From the NCBI RefSeq assembly GCF_900103665.1, contig NZ_FNGY01000003.1, positions 744,001 through 808,000 on the forward strand: a stretch of 64,000 nt of DNA, written 5' to 3'. Source of the DNA: Pedobacter steynii. GTDB taxonomy: Bacteria > Bacteroidota > Bacteroidia > Sphingobacteriales > Sphingobacteriaceae. The first letter of the stretch is position 1, and the number at the start of each line of letters is the position of its first letter. The position numbers and the translations under genes are program-made. Shown here in pieces: positions 8,309-16,541 of the stretch. The notes beneath the pieces were generated by a model, which searched no databases, had not been told where the DNA came from, and saw nothing but the letters and a program-made list of their open reading frames with translations.

Positions 8309-9373
8309 TTATTTGGTCAGTCCAAACATCAATACCAGGTGATTGTTCTGATAAAGGTTTAAAGTCTGATCAGCAACATCAAAACTAAAATCTTTAGTCC
8401 CTAATATGCTTAAAAACTTATTTTCCAAAGCGCTCAATTTCTGATCTAAACAAGCACGACGGGTACTTGCCGCAGGTCCAAAAGCAATGGTCTTGCTTCC
8501 TGCCTGGTAAGTACCAACGTAGTTGTTACAACCAGAGTTACCATTGAAACGTTTCTCCGCAAGGTTGAAATTGATCGTTACCGGCGATTCCGTCTGGGTT
8601 TCTCCATTCATTTGAATCAGTCTCCATTTATGACTTCCAATAAACTTCCAGATGTCATTCCCCGCCTCACCTTTTCCATTACTGAATTCTAAAGCTTTTA
8701 CACCACCTTTATAGAAAGTCATGGTATTGCCGTTCTTCACTACCTTAAACGTTTTGGTGTTTAATGCCTCTGTAAACTCATGCTCCAATTTATTTACTTT
8801 ATCATCCGGACAAGCCATTAATGTGGAAGCTACATTTCCTACCGTAATCAGCTCTGTTTTCTGATCATAGCTGAAACCACCGAAGATACGATTACATCCT
8901 CCGGAACCGGAAAACTTATTGACTTTAGGATCTAAGGTCAGGTGAATTCTACCACCCTCTACCGCTTTTCCATTCATGTTCACCAAAGTCCATTTTTGAT
9001 TTCCTACAGCCACAAGCGGATCTTTTCCGGCATTATTAACCGCTATTTTCTGCTTTTTGATCACCTTTTTCAATTTGTAGGTATAAATGGACGCATCAGC
9101 AGGTACATTCTTTCTTTTAGTACGAATCACAGAAAGCGTATAACGGTAACCTTCCTGATGTTTGAAGCCTTCGATTTCGCTATAAAACAACTCCCAGTTT
9201 TTACTATTCTTATATTTTACCTGTAGACAATTCATTGGAGCAACTCCCGTGCAGGAAGCCCTGTCTTCCTTTACCATCAGTCTGATAACTTCAGCAGCCA
9301 TGGTGCTGGAAATACTTCCGAGAACGATTAATAAGGACAAAATTCCCTTTTTTGTAATGATACTTTTTAACAT
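8309..9373 (-). CDS. Secreted protein with DUF4377 and two META (HslJ-like) domains
   Basis: A signal peptide (about residues 1-26, ending TMAA) is followed by a DUF4377-like segment (EVIRLMVKEDRASCTG to about residue 110) and two META domains. Each META domain has the W-x-L-x-x-x-x-G opening (QKWTLVNMNGK, HKWRLIQMNGE) and the conserved GGCNRIFGGF / SGCNNYVGTY and ASTLMACPD / ASTRRACLD segments. META domains occur in HslJ, linked to envelope stress and novobiocin resistance, so an envelope location is likely. The gene stands alone between the nitrilase and the DUF4198 gene. Its leader ends in an ACACACACA tract just before the ATG. Confidence 0.85.
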   Translation of the reverse strand: MLKSIITKKGILSLLIVLGSISSTMAAEVIRLMVKEDRASCTGVAPMNCLQVKYKNSKNWELFYSEIEGFKHQEGYRYTLSVIRTKRKNVPADASIYTYKLKKVIKKQKIAVNNAGKDPLVAVGNQKWTLVNMNGKAVEGGRIHLTLDPKVNKFSGSGGCNRIFGGFSYDQKTELITVGNVASTLMACPDDKVNKLEHEFTEALNTKTFKVVKNGNTMTFYKGGVKALEFSNGKGEAGNDIWKFIGSHKWRLIQMNGETQTESPVTINFNLAEKRFNGNSGCNNYVGTYQAGSKTIAFGPAASTRRACLDQKLSALENKFLSILGTKDFSFDVADQTLNLYQNNHLVLMFGLTK

Positions 9374-9459
9374 TGTGTGTGTATTTATATTGTGTTTTAA
9401 CCTTTGTCCAGTTAACCGGACGTTGATATCCTTGCAATTCCCACACCAAATTCAAAACA

Positions 9460-9492
9460 AAAACGGCGGCCACCATCGGTGACCGCCGTTTT
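9460..9492 (-). terminator. Rho-independent terminator after the PepSY/DUF4198 pair
   Basis: A 10-bp stem (AAAACGGCGG at 9460-9469 pairing with 9483-9492) has a loop that can itself pair (CACC/GGTG). On the minus strand it is followed by a T-rich run, about 20 bp after the DUF4198 stop codon. Confidence 0.75.
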
Positions 9493-9511
9493 CATCAGCT
9501 CAATTGAGGGC

Positions 9512-10219
9512 TTAGTTTACCGCGATACTCAATGTTGCAATGCGTTCAATACTTTCAAATGCCTGTCCTTCTACTTTTTCATTTTTACCCGCTTCCAGCA
9601 GATAAGTACCCGGCCATTCCGGGATAAAAGTAGTTTTTCCATCAGCACCTGTTTTCACCTGTTTCGTCCATCCTTTCGGGGCGAATACAGAAACTTCTAC
9701 ATCCCCTGTCGGCTGCGCTTTGAAATGGCTGCTCAATGTGATTGCCTTTCCTGTTTTTAAGCTGGCCAATGCATCCACAAACACACCTAAATCAGCTTTA
9801 TTTGCTAAGGCAGTATTGCCCACATTTGCTTTACCTACACTGACCAATGCAGCTGCATTAAATTGATATTGCTTTTTACCTGCGATTTGTTTTACCGTAT
9901 GGCTGATGCTTAAGGTATATACACCATCTGCTGCCGGAGTAAAGCTGGCCACAAAATGATCTTCCTTTGGCGTCACTTTTAATTGTTCTTTTTCTCCCTG
10001 AGGATTGATCAGCCAAAGGCTGAATTCTTTTGTATCCGACCACCAGTCGCCCAGTTTCTCAGGTTGGTTCTCTCCGGGTTCACCGTAGAAAATTTTCACT
10101 TCCTGAGCGGCTCCTTTTTTACCATTTGCCGCCGTTTTAATAAACAAGGCATGGGCAAATAATTGATTTACGCTAAACATCAGGATCAGCGATAGTACAA
10201 GTGTTTTTAGTTTATTCAT
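9512..10219 (-). CDS. DUF4198 family exported protein
   Basis: The 235-aa protein starts with a signal peptide (MNKLKTLVLSLILMFSVNQLFAHALF) and consists of beta-rich, probably immunoglobulin-like domains; IFYGEPGENQPEKL and the NikM/DUF4198-type body are typical. Such proteins lie next to TonB receptors or PepSY membrane proteins in metal-acquisition loci, where they are thought to act in the periplasm. It starts 15 bp after the PepSY gene, so the two form an operon that ends at the terminator near 9460-9492. The ligand is unknown. Confidence 0.8.
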   Translation of the reverse strand: MNKLKTLVLSLILMFSVNQLFAHALFIKTAANGKKGAAQEVKIFYGEPGENQPEKLGDWWSDTKEFSLWLINPQGEKEQLKVTPKEDHFVASFTPAADGVYTLSISHTVKQIAGKKQYQFNAAALVSVGKANVGNTALANKADLGVFVDALASLKTGKAITLSSHFKAQPTGDVEVSVFAPKGWTKQVKTGADGKTTFIPEWPGTYLLEAGKNEKVEGQAFESIERIATLSIAVN

Positions 10220-10234
10220 TGTTTTATTTTGTAA

Positions 10235-11482
10235 TTAGGTGATACTTTCTTCAACGACAACAGTCTTTTTAGCAACAGGCTTGGCTGCTGCTGTACCTGG
10301 CTTTTTTGGTTTCTTTTTTCGCTTGCCCCACCAGATGATAAATCCGGTAATGGGTAATGAAGCACCAATCAATGCACCAAAAAAAGCCAGAATTTTACCC
10401 GGTAATCCCAGGATAGAGCCAACATGGATATCGTAATTCATTTTTCTGATTTTCGCCGGCAAAGCCGCTTCTGAAAACTTCACATCATAAACCGGGTGTG
10501 CGGGAAATTCCTTTAAAGTATGGCGGTCAAAAGCAAAACTCATGTTGTCATAATACTTTCCAACCGTGGGATAGATATAGATATTAATCGTCGACTTTGC
10601 ATCCGTTGTATCTGGATAACCATAGTAAAATCCCCTTGCCTCCGGAGTTTTAGTGATCACCTTTTTCCAGGCCAGGTCCATCGCTGCAGCGGAAGTATAG
10701 AACTTATTGGCCTGCAGGGAATCAGATTTTGCATCTTTATAATCCGGGAGGCTTTGGCCTGCTGAAGTTACCCAATACAAACCTTTACTGTACCATTCGA
10801 TTCCGTAGACCATTCCCGTTAAAGCGATCGCAAGCAGCACCAGCAGCGAATAAAATCCCAATACATTATGAAAATCATAGTTGACCCGTTTAAATGAGGC
10901 GCCCCATTTAATCTGAAAGCTTCGTTCTCTCGTATTTTTGGTCCATTTCTTTGGCCACCACAATACAATTCCACTAATCAGTATGATGACAAAAATCAGG
11001 GTACTATAATTCACGATGGGCCTTCCGATCTGATAGGGCATCCATAAAAACCGATGTCCGCTGAGCACGAAACTGAAGAAATCTGTCTCCCCTTTTTCTT
11101 TCAGCTCTTGTTTAATGAGTTGCCCGGTATAAGGATGGATGTAAAGCGTAGTATTTCCACTTCTTCCTTCTCCCAGTCCGACGGTGATTGCTTTACCTTG
11201 TCTGTAAGTGGCATAACTCACCTTTTTATCAGGATAAATCTTCGCGGCTGCATTGGATATCTGGGAAGGCGTCAAAACAGGCTTATCCTGTCTCGCAATA
11301 TTGGTTTCCGGATTTAAAACAGATTGAATTTCATCTATGAACACATAAAGGCATCCCGTTACACAAACGATCACCATCACGATTCCTGTTACCAATCCCA
11401 ACCAAAGGTGAAGCCAGGCAGAGATCCGGTAAAATAAGGATCGTGGATGTTTTTTCTTTTTAGGGTTTGTATTGGATGTCAT
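10235..11482 (-). CDS. PepSY-associated TM helix protein (iron-uptake accessory membrane reductase type)
   Basis: The 415-aa protein has four strongly hydrophobic helices (near residues 19-50, 145-175, 205-228 and 355-385) and PepSY-like periplasmic segments. The N-terminal WLHLWLGLVTGIVMVIVCVTGCLYVF and the central RVNYDFHNVLGFYSLLVLLAIALTGMVYG are typical of PF03929. Several such proteins are co-regulated with ferric siderophore uptake and some act as inner-membrane reductases. The tail is Lys- and Pro-rich (KRKKKPKKPGTAAAKP). It is first in an operon with the DUF4198 gene. Confidence 0.85.
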   Translation of the reverse strand: MTSNTNPKKKKHPRSLFYRISAWLHLWLGLVTGIVMVIVCVTGCLYVFIDEIQSVLNPETNIARQDKPVLTPSQISNAAAKIYPDKKVSYATYRQGKAITVGLGEGRSGNTTLYIHPYTGQLIKQELKEKGETDFFSFVLSGHRFLWMPYQIGRPIVNYSTLIFVIILISGIVLWWPKKWTKNTRERSFQIKWGASFKRVNYDFHNVLGFYSLLVLLAIALTGMVYGIEWYSKGLYWVTSAGQSLPDYKDAKSDSLQANKFYTSAAAMDLAWKKVITKTPEARGFYYGYPDTTDAKSTINIYIYPTVGKYYDNMSFAFDRHTLKEFPAHPVYDVKFSEAALPAKIRKMNYDIHVGSILGLPGKILAFFGALIGASLPITGFIIWWGKRKKKPKKPGTAAAKPVAKKTVVVEESIT

Positions 11483-11499
11483 AAATTTACTGGCATCCG

Positions 11500-11529
11500 C
11501 AAATATATGCTTATTTAGAATAGGTACAA
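11500..11529 (-). promoter_or_regulatory. Promoter of the PepSY/DUF4198 operon
   Basis: On the minus strand TTG (11529-11527) is separated by 19 nt from TATATTTG (11507-11500), a full match to the Bacteroidota consensus. A short palindrome GATAAGCTTATTAC near 11535-11548 lies just upstream and could bind an iron regulator, but this is a guess. Confidence 0.6.
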
Positions 11530-11670
11530 ATAAAGATAAGCTTATTACGATATATTTTTATCAGCATCTTCCGGAAAAGCCTTGATAATTTGTCTTGAAT
11601 TCCCCTTAAATAATTCCGGTTTCCCCTTTACAATTGGATCATATGGAGCTTATCTTTAACGAAAAAAGAA

Positions 11671-12090
11671 ATGGCCAATATAGAACACATCAATGTATTA
11701 CGCGCTCCTATAGCAAAGGTATACGAGGCACTCACTACTGAGGAAGGACTGACAGCGGTATGGACCAGTGAATTGAAAGTAAAACCAGAAGTAGGCTTTA
11801 TCAATGAGTTCAGCTTTGGTGCTGAAACGGATCGTTTCGAGATTAAAGCACTTGTTCCTAACCAACGGGTGTTATGGTATTGTATAGATTCCGATCCCCA
11901 ATGGATAGGAACAAGTGTTTCTTTTGATTTGGAAGAGAAAAACGGAAAGACCTTTGTCACCCTGAAGCAAACCGACTGGGCGGAAGTAACGGAGTTTTAC
12001 AGGCATTGCAACTATAACTGGGCCTTCTTCCTATACAGTCTTCAATGCTATTGTGAAAACGGAAAAGGCATCAATTACCAGCAGCGGTAA
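11671..12090 (+). CDS. SRPBCC/AHSA1-like START-fold protein
   Basis: The 139-aa protein has the Activator of Hsp90 ATPase homologue 1-like fold: the opening IEHINVLRAPIAKVYEALTTEEGLTAVWTSELKV, a central strand region (RVLWYCIDSDPQWIGTSVSFDLEE) and a final helix (NWAFFLYSLQCYCENGKG). These small cytoplasmic proteins bind hydrophobic ligands; most bacterial members have no assigned role. It is convergent with the FAD oxidase gene, with 2 bp between the stops. Confidence 0.85.
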   Translation: MANIEHINVLRAPIAKVYEALTTEEGLTAVWTSELKVKPEVGFINEFSFGAETDRFEIKALVPNQRVLWYCIDSDPQWIGTSVSFDLEEKNGKTFVTLKQTDWAEVTEFYRHCNYNWAFFLYSLQCYCENGKGINYQQR

Positions 12091-12092
12091 TC

Positions 12093-13256
12093 CTAAATCC
12101 CCAGGATCTTTTTCAAACTCGCTTCCGTATAACCGGCACTTGCCGTCATGCCTTTACCACCGATACAGGTACGGATATGGATGCAATCTTCGATGTCGTA
12201 TTCCAGGATATGCTCGGTAGGGTGCTGCGGATAAAATCCGGCCCAGGTAGTTGCCATATCACGGAGGTTGAAGTTCACAATCCGTTCCCCCTCTTTTAAC
12301 ATCAGTTCATTGATGTGTTGTTTCACATTAAAACCAAGTTCATCGAAATGATTTACATCGGCATATTCATGAGAATCCCCGATGATAAAGCTACCATCTT
12401 CCGCTTTTTTAAGCAGGAGGTGAATTCCCCATTCTTTAAGTTCCCGGTAATGTTCCGGAATGCTTAAATTTTTAAACGAAGGACAATATTCTTCAAAACT
12501 TTCATACCTCCTGATGGTTAGACCCGTCAGGATATTCCCTTCAAGTTCCACTTTCGGCATGGGAACAGTGCGCATCATCTGAAGCTTACTGATCACCTGT
12601 CCACTCTTTTCAAATAAAGCTGGGAACAATAGTTTAAATTCATAACCATTGCAAAGCACCGCTTTATCTGCGCTGTAAATGTCCCCTCTGCTCAAACGGA
12701 CTTCCGCTCCTTTTCCGTTGGCAACGCAATCTACAACCGGCGAATTGCACATCAGGGTATAGTTTTCAAACTTCCCGCGCATGAACTCCTGCAGGCGATA
12801 AATCATCGCCGTCGGGTCTACACTGATCTCCTGATCAAAAAGCAAAGCTTCTTTTGCATAGCTGCTTCTTATGGCCGGATATTTAGTCAGAATTTGCGCT
12901 TTTCCCAGCAGTTGCTGAGTATAACCCAGCGTATCATAATGTGCTTTCAGTTCATGAATCAGATTTTGTTCTTCCTCATCGGAAGCAATATATACACTTC
13001 CGTTTTTTCTTACGGAAATGTCAAATTCCTGCTGGATCTCCTGATAGATCTCCAGACCGCGGACCCCATAATCAAACCAAACGCCGGTCATCCCGGAAGG
13101 AATCACCTGACCAAAATTCCTTACCGTAGCGCCTACCGGATAATTGTCTTTTTCCAGTTGCAAAACCTTCTTTCCGTTTTTCAAGGCATGGTAAGCATGG
13201 AAGGTGCCTAATATTCCACCTCCAATTACAATCAGGTCATAATGTTTTGTACTCAT
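12093..13256 (-). CDS. FAD-dependent oxidoreductase, TIGR03364 family (aminophosphonate oxidase candidate)
   Basis: The 387-aa protein has the DAO fold. An N-terminal dinucleotide-binding motif, LIVIGGGILGTFHAYHAL, is followed by GATVRNFGQVIPSG, the segment that marks TIGR03364, and a C-terminal HIRTCIGGKGMTASAG that closes the FAD site. Members of this family lie next to phosphonatase-like hydrolases, and some have been shown to deaminate aminoethylphosphonate derivatives oxidatively to phosphonoacetaldehyde. Here the partners are present: a DUF5690 membrane protein 21 bp upstream and a phosphonatase-like HAD before that. I infer that the enzyme produces the phosphonatase's aldehyde substrate. 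Confidence 0.85.
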   Translation of the reverse strand: MSTKHYDLIVIGGGILGTFHAYHALKNGKKVLQLEKDNYPVGATVRNFGQVIPSGMTGVWFDYGVRGLEIYQEIQQEFDISVRKNGSVYIASDEEEQNLIHELKAHYDTLGYTQQLLGKAQILTKYPAIRSSYAKEALLFDQEISVDPTAMIYRLQEFMRGKFENYTLMCNSPVVDCVANGKGAEVRLSRGDIYSADKAVLCNGYEFKLLFPALFEKSGQVISKLQMMRTVPMPKVELEGNILTGLTIRRYESFEEYCPSFKNLSIPEHYRELKEWGIHLLLKKAEDGSFIIGDSHEYADVNHFDELGFNVKQHINELMLKEGERIVNFNLRDMATTWAGFYPQHPTEHILEYDIEDCIHIRTCIGGKGMTASAGYTEASLKKILGI

Positions 13257-13277
13257 TTTTTTAATTTTAATGATGAT

Positions 13278-14615
13278 TTATTCGGCTCCCCTTTTTCCCT
13301 CCAGGCTCAATCCGGAGAGGGCAATGTTACTTTCTTTTTTCTTATTCTTTAAACTTTTCTGACGGAAATACAGCAGAGAAAACATGCTGCAGGTTACCCC
13401 TACCACTGCTGCGATGACCGCGCTCTGCCTGAAAAAATGACCCCAGCTGATCTCTGCATCACCAAACTCTTTGAACAATAAAATACTCACACTCCCCAGG
13501 TATCCGATAGAATCTGCCACATACATGACAAAACCGATATTGCTTTTATAATGAAAGGTAGCGATCATGCGCTCAAAGAAGATGGCATTATAAGGAATAT
13601 AAGCCATGTATAAGCCCATCCCCACCATCACCATCCAGACTACCGGGCTGATGTAATGTGCATCAAAGAGTAAGGTTCCGATTCCCGTTAAGGCACATCC
13701 GGCGATGATCATTCCATGAATGATAATGAAGGCCTTCAGGTTGTTCTTTACCAGGATCAGCATGCTCACCAGGAACAAAACGACTAGCGCAATGAAACCG
13801 TCTATTTTGGTATAGATATGGTTATCTGTTACCCCAAGGTCATGCCAGATCTCGACTTCAAAATTATCCCTCAGGTCGCGGATAACGGTCAGGACTACAT
13901 AGATAATTACAGTGAGAATAATCCCGGGGAGGAAATTCAGGATAAACTTTTTACGCTGTGCAGCGTCCATTGGTGCCCTTTTCGTTCTCAACAGCTGATC
14001 TTCTTTCGTTGGTGGCGGCATGAGTTCCAGAAAGCCTACAAACAGCAATAATGGAATCACAAACAACAGACCTGTACAGAAAGGCATCCAGTATTCATTA
14101 ACTGGAAACACCTCCATAATCGTTCTTGCTACCGTTTTTATGAATCCCGAAGCAAAGATCAGACTGACCGACAGGATTGCGCCCATGAACTCCGTATTAC
14201 GCCGGCCTTCCAGATAGCTGAACACCAGTCCCCAGATCATTCCCAGGGGAAAACCATTGATAAACAGGAAAGCAATGTTCCAGGGAGCTGGTGTAAGCGC
14301 AAAACCCAGTAAGGCAAACCAGGAGACCCCAATCAGCTTAAGAATGCTTCGTCCCCTGTTTTTTCCTGAGGATTCCGCAATAAAGCGAATGCCGTAAAAC
14401 TTACTGAAGGTATAGCCCAATACCTGAGCAATGACCAGCCATACTTTATAATCGATCCCCAGATAGCCATGTCCATCAAAGGTGCCCGCCGTAAATGCTT
14501 TACGAAAAGCATACATACTCGTATAACAACCAAATGCTGCTAAGCCGGCCAATATAGAGATATGACTATACGACCATCCGGCAACCTTGTTCCGGCAATG
14601 CTGTAAGAGGCTCAT
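13278..14615 (-). CDS. DUF5690 family membrane transporter (MFS-like)
   Basis: The 445-aa protein has about 12 hydrophobic helices in a major-facilitator layout. AFGCYTSMYAFRKAFTAGTF and FGFALTPAPWNIAFLFINGFPLGMIWGLVFSYLEGRRNTEFMGA are typical of the DUF5690 family, which is distantly related to the sugar-phosphate/organophosphate antiporters. It lies 7 bp after the phosphonatase-like gene and 21 bp before the FAD oxidase, so the simplest inference is uptake of the phosphonate that these enzymes degrade. The substrate is not proven. Confidence 0.8.
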   Translation of the reverse strand: MSLLQHCRNKVAGWSYSHISILAGLAAFGCYTSMYAFRKAFTAGTFDGHGYLGIDYKVWLVIAQVLGYTFSKFYGIRFIAESSGKNRGRSILKLIGVSWFALLGFALTPAPWNIAFLFINGFPLGMIWGLVFSYLEGRRNTEFMGAILSVSLIFASGFIKTVARTIMEVFPVNEYWMPFCTGLLFVIPLLLFVGFLELMPPPTKEDQLLRTKRAPMDAAQRKKFILNFLPGIILTVIIYVVLTVIRDLRDNFEVEIWHDLGVTDNHIYTKIDGFIALVVLFLVSMLILVKNNLKAFIIIHGMIIAGCALTGIGTLLFDAHYISPVVWMVMVGMGLYMAYIPYNAIFFERMIATFHYKSNIGFVMYVADSIGYLGSVSILLFKEFGDAEISWGHFFRQSAVIAAVVGVTCSMFSLLYFRQKSLKNKKKESNIALSGLSLEGKRGAE

Positions 14616-14622
14616 CCTGCTA

Positions 14623-15303
14623 TTATTGACTGATGATTTCTAACACTTCAGCGATATCATCGATGATATGTGTAGGATGATATGGCAACAATTCAGCATG
14701 GGTAAATGCACCTGTGGTAATGCCGATGGTATATTTACAACCCGAATTTAAGCCTTCATTTACATCTACTTCCGTATCTCCTACCTTCGCCACTTCCATC
14801 GGATCTGTGATGTTTAACTCTGCCATGATCTTTTTGATCATATCCGGATAAGGTCTGCCATTGGGTACTTCATCACTTGCCACCATAAAATCAACGGTAT
14901 CTTCCCATTTCAGACGGGAGAGGATGATGTCGGCGATATCTCTTGAAAATCCGGTATCCAGGCCGATCTTGATGCCCAGCTTTTTCAGCTGAACAAAGGT
15001 ATTTTCTACATTCGGAAGGGGAACCACATCAGCCGAAGTCTGGTAGAAATCAATCATAAACGCCACAAAGTCGGCATGGATATTGGCAATCAGTTCCGCA
15101 GTAATCTTGGTTTGATCTGATTCTTCTTTTTGAAGGATCATTTCTATAGCAATGGGTTTCTCGTAACCCATCATTGGATTTATGACTTCAATATTTACTT
15201 CATAACCATGCACTTTCATGGCTTGCTGGAAGGCCAGACCTACGTAATTTTTATCTTTTACGGTGGTACCGGCCATGTCGAACACTACTAATTTTATAGA
15301 CAT
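14623..15303 (-). CDS. Phosphonatase-like HAD hydrolase (TIGR03351 type)
   Basis: The 226-aa protein is a HAD enzyme with a small cap. The nucleophile loop is VVFDMAGTTVKD: Asp9 is the nucleophile and position +2 is Ala11, not the Asp of ordinary HAD phosphatases. This Ala is a hallmark of phosphonoacetaldehyde hydrolase (PhnX). In the cap, MMGYEK places Lys49 where PhnX has its Schiff-base lysine. Later HAD motifs are present: LDTGFSRD, RPYPDMIKK and VGDTEVDV. I infer C-P bond cleavage of an aldehyde phosphonate, with phosphate released in the cytoplasm. It is the first gene of the three-gene cassette. Confidence 0.85.
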   Translation of the reverse strand: MSIKLVVFDMAGTTVKDKNYVGLAFQQAMKVHGYEVNIEVINPMMGYEKPIAIEMILQKEESDQTKITAELIANIHADFVAFMIDFYQTSADVVPLPNVENTFVQLKKLGIKIGLDTGFSRDIADIILSRLKWEDTVDFMVASDEVPNGRPYPDMIKKIMAELNITDPMEVAKVGDTEVDVNEGLNSGCKYTIGITTGAFTHAELLPYHPTHIIDDIAEVLEIISQ

Positions 15304-15333
15304 CTTAGAACATTTATTTGTTCTGCAATACTA

Positions 15334-15363
15334 AACTTTGTTTATTAAAACTAAACAAAGTTA
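15334..15363 (-). promoter_or_regulatory. Palindromic operator overlapping the phosphonate-cassette promoter
   Basis: Perfect 11-bp arms AACTTTGTTTA (15334-15344) and TAAACAAAGTT (15352-15362) surround a 7-nt centre. The minus-strand -7 box TAACTTTG (15363-15356) lies inside one arm, about 55 bp before the phosphonatase-like ATG. Binding there would block the promoter, so a repressor site is the natural reading. No regulator gene is adjacent. Confidence 0.5.
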
Positions 15364-15451
15364 AAGTTAAGGAATTGTTAGGTTTATTTAAATCGCCCCG
15401 GATCGAATCAAAATCTTAGATTTGCGGTGTTCACCTTATCAAAAACAGACC

Positions 15452-15928
15452 ATGAAGTTCAATCCCATTGCTTTCGTCGTTAACCTCGCCATTCCTTTAG
15501 CTGCAGGCGCACTGGGCAGCATGCTCACCCTGACCTCGGTAAAAACATGGTATCCGACTTTAGCTAAACCTTCTTTTAATCCGCCCGACTGGCTTTTCCC
15601 TCCCGTATGGACTTCTTTATTTATTCTGATGGGATTTTCAGCTTACCTGGTATGGCAAAAAAGAGCACAGGTGGCCCATTTCCCAAGAACCATTGCGATT
15701 TATTTTATCCAGATCGTGTTAAATATTTTATGGTCTTTCCTGTTTTTTTATGCCCATTCTATCGGTGCTGCATTATTTGAAATCTTTGCTTTGCTGATTG
15801 CAATTGTGATCAATGCCAGGGTGTTTTATAAGATAGACAAAACCGCAGGATTACTTTTTATCCCTTATTTTTTATGGGTATGCTTTGCAACCTTACTGAC
15901 TTACAACATTTTCAGTCTGAACGGATAA
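15452..15928 (+). CDS. TspO/MBR family membrane protein
   Basis: From ATG 15452 (MKFNPIAFVVNL) the protein has 158 aa. It shows the five-helix TspO pattern with the conserved KTWYPTLAKPSFNPPDWLFPPVWTSLFILMGFSAYLVW segment and the helix 3 motif NILWSFLFF. TspO binds porphyrins and other ligands in the cytoplasmic membrane and is linked to tetrapyrrole homeostasis and stress. A TAGATTTG box at 15417-15424 is a likely -7 element. The TTG at 15422 that opens a longer frame is inside this box and was rejected as the start. Confidence 0.9.
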   Translation: MKFNPIAFVVNLAIPLAAGALGSMLTLTSVKTWYPTLAKPSFNPPDWLFPPVWTSLFILMGFSAYLVWQKRAQVAHFPRTIAIYFIQIVLNILWSFLFFYAHSIGAALFEIFALLIAIVINARVFYKIDKTAGLLFIPYFLWVCFATLLTYNIFSLNG

Positions 15929-16010
15929 TTTATTGGGCAACACCTGAAAACATGAGTGCTTTTGCTACATTTGGAATATTTTTTAATCATCATAAATGAT
16001 TTGTAGCCTA

Positions 16011-16541
16011 ATGAAACGTATATCCTTATTGTTTTTTCTATTCCTGGCCTATGCTTCTGCTTTCGCACAAAATGCAGACATCAATAATTTTATCGTTAAA
16101 GAAAGCTTGCTTAAAAACAGCAAGCTGGCCATTATTGCAGCAGATTCCCTGGATCATCCGATAGAAAAAATTAACGGGGTTTATACCTTTACGGTAAGTG
16201 GATTTACCCAGTCTATTACCTTCAATGATGGGGTTGCAGTCTTGCCTTTACAACTGGAAAGGTCTGCTTTTGTATACCTGAAACATCAGAATGATACAGG
16301 CACACACAGTAAGCTTTTGTATGTGTACAAGAAGGACGGGACGCTAAATCCATATACGATCAACAGCATGTGGCTGATCCTCTTTCCGGTCATCCTGGTA
16401 TTCCTGGCCTTTGCCTTCAGAAAGTTCATCATCATTGCAGTGATCCTGTTGTTGGTTTTCTTTTACTTTAACCATAGCAACGGATTGAATGTATCTACTT
16501 TCTTTGAGACGGTCTTTGACGGCCTCAAGAAAATGTTTTAG
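16011..16541 (+). CDS. Unknown exported protein with C-terminal membrane segment
   Basis: I do not recognise this family. From ATG 16011 (MKRISLLFFLFLAYASAFAQ) it begins with a clear signal peptide, followed by a beta-rich domain of about 90 aa and two hydrophobic stretches near the C-terminus (MWLILFPVILVFLAFAF and FIIIAVILLLVFFYF). It is probably anchored in the cytoplasmic membrane with the domain outside. The stop overlaps the 3' end of the convergent tamL-like gene by 4 bp. A TACATTTG box is at 15966-15973. Confidence 0.65.
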   Translation: MKRISLLFFLFLAYASAFAQNADINNFIVKESLLKNSKLAIIAADSLDHPIEKINGVYTFTVSGFTQSITFNDGVAVLPLQLERSAFVYLKHQNDTGTHSKLLYVYKKDGTLNPYTINSMWLILFPVILVFLAFAFRKFIIIAVILLLVFFYFNHSNGLNVSTFFETVFDGLKKMF

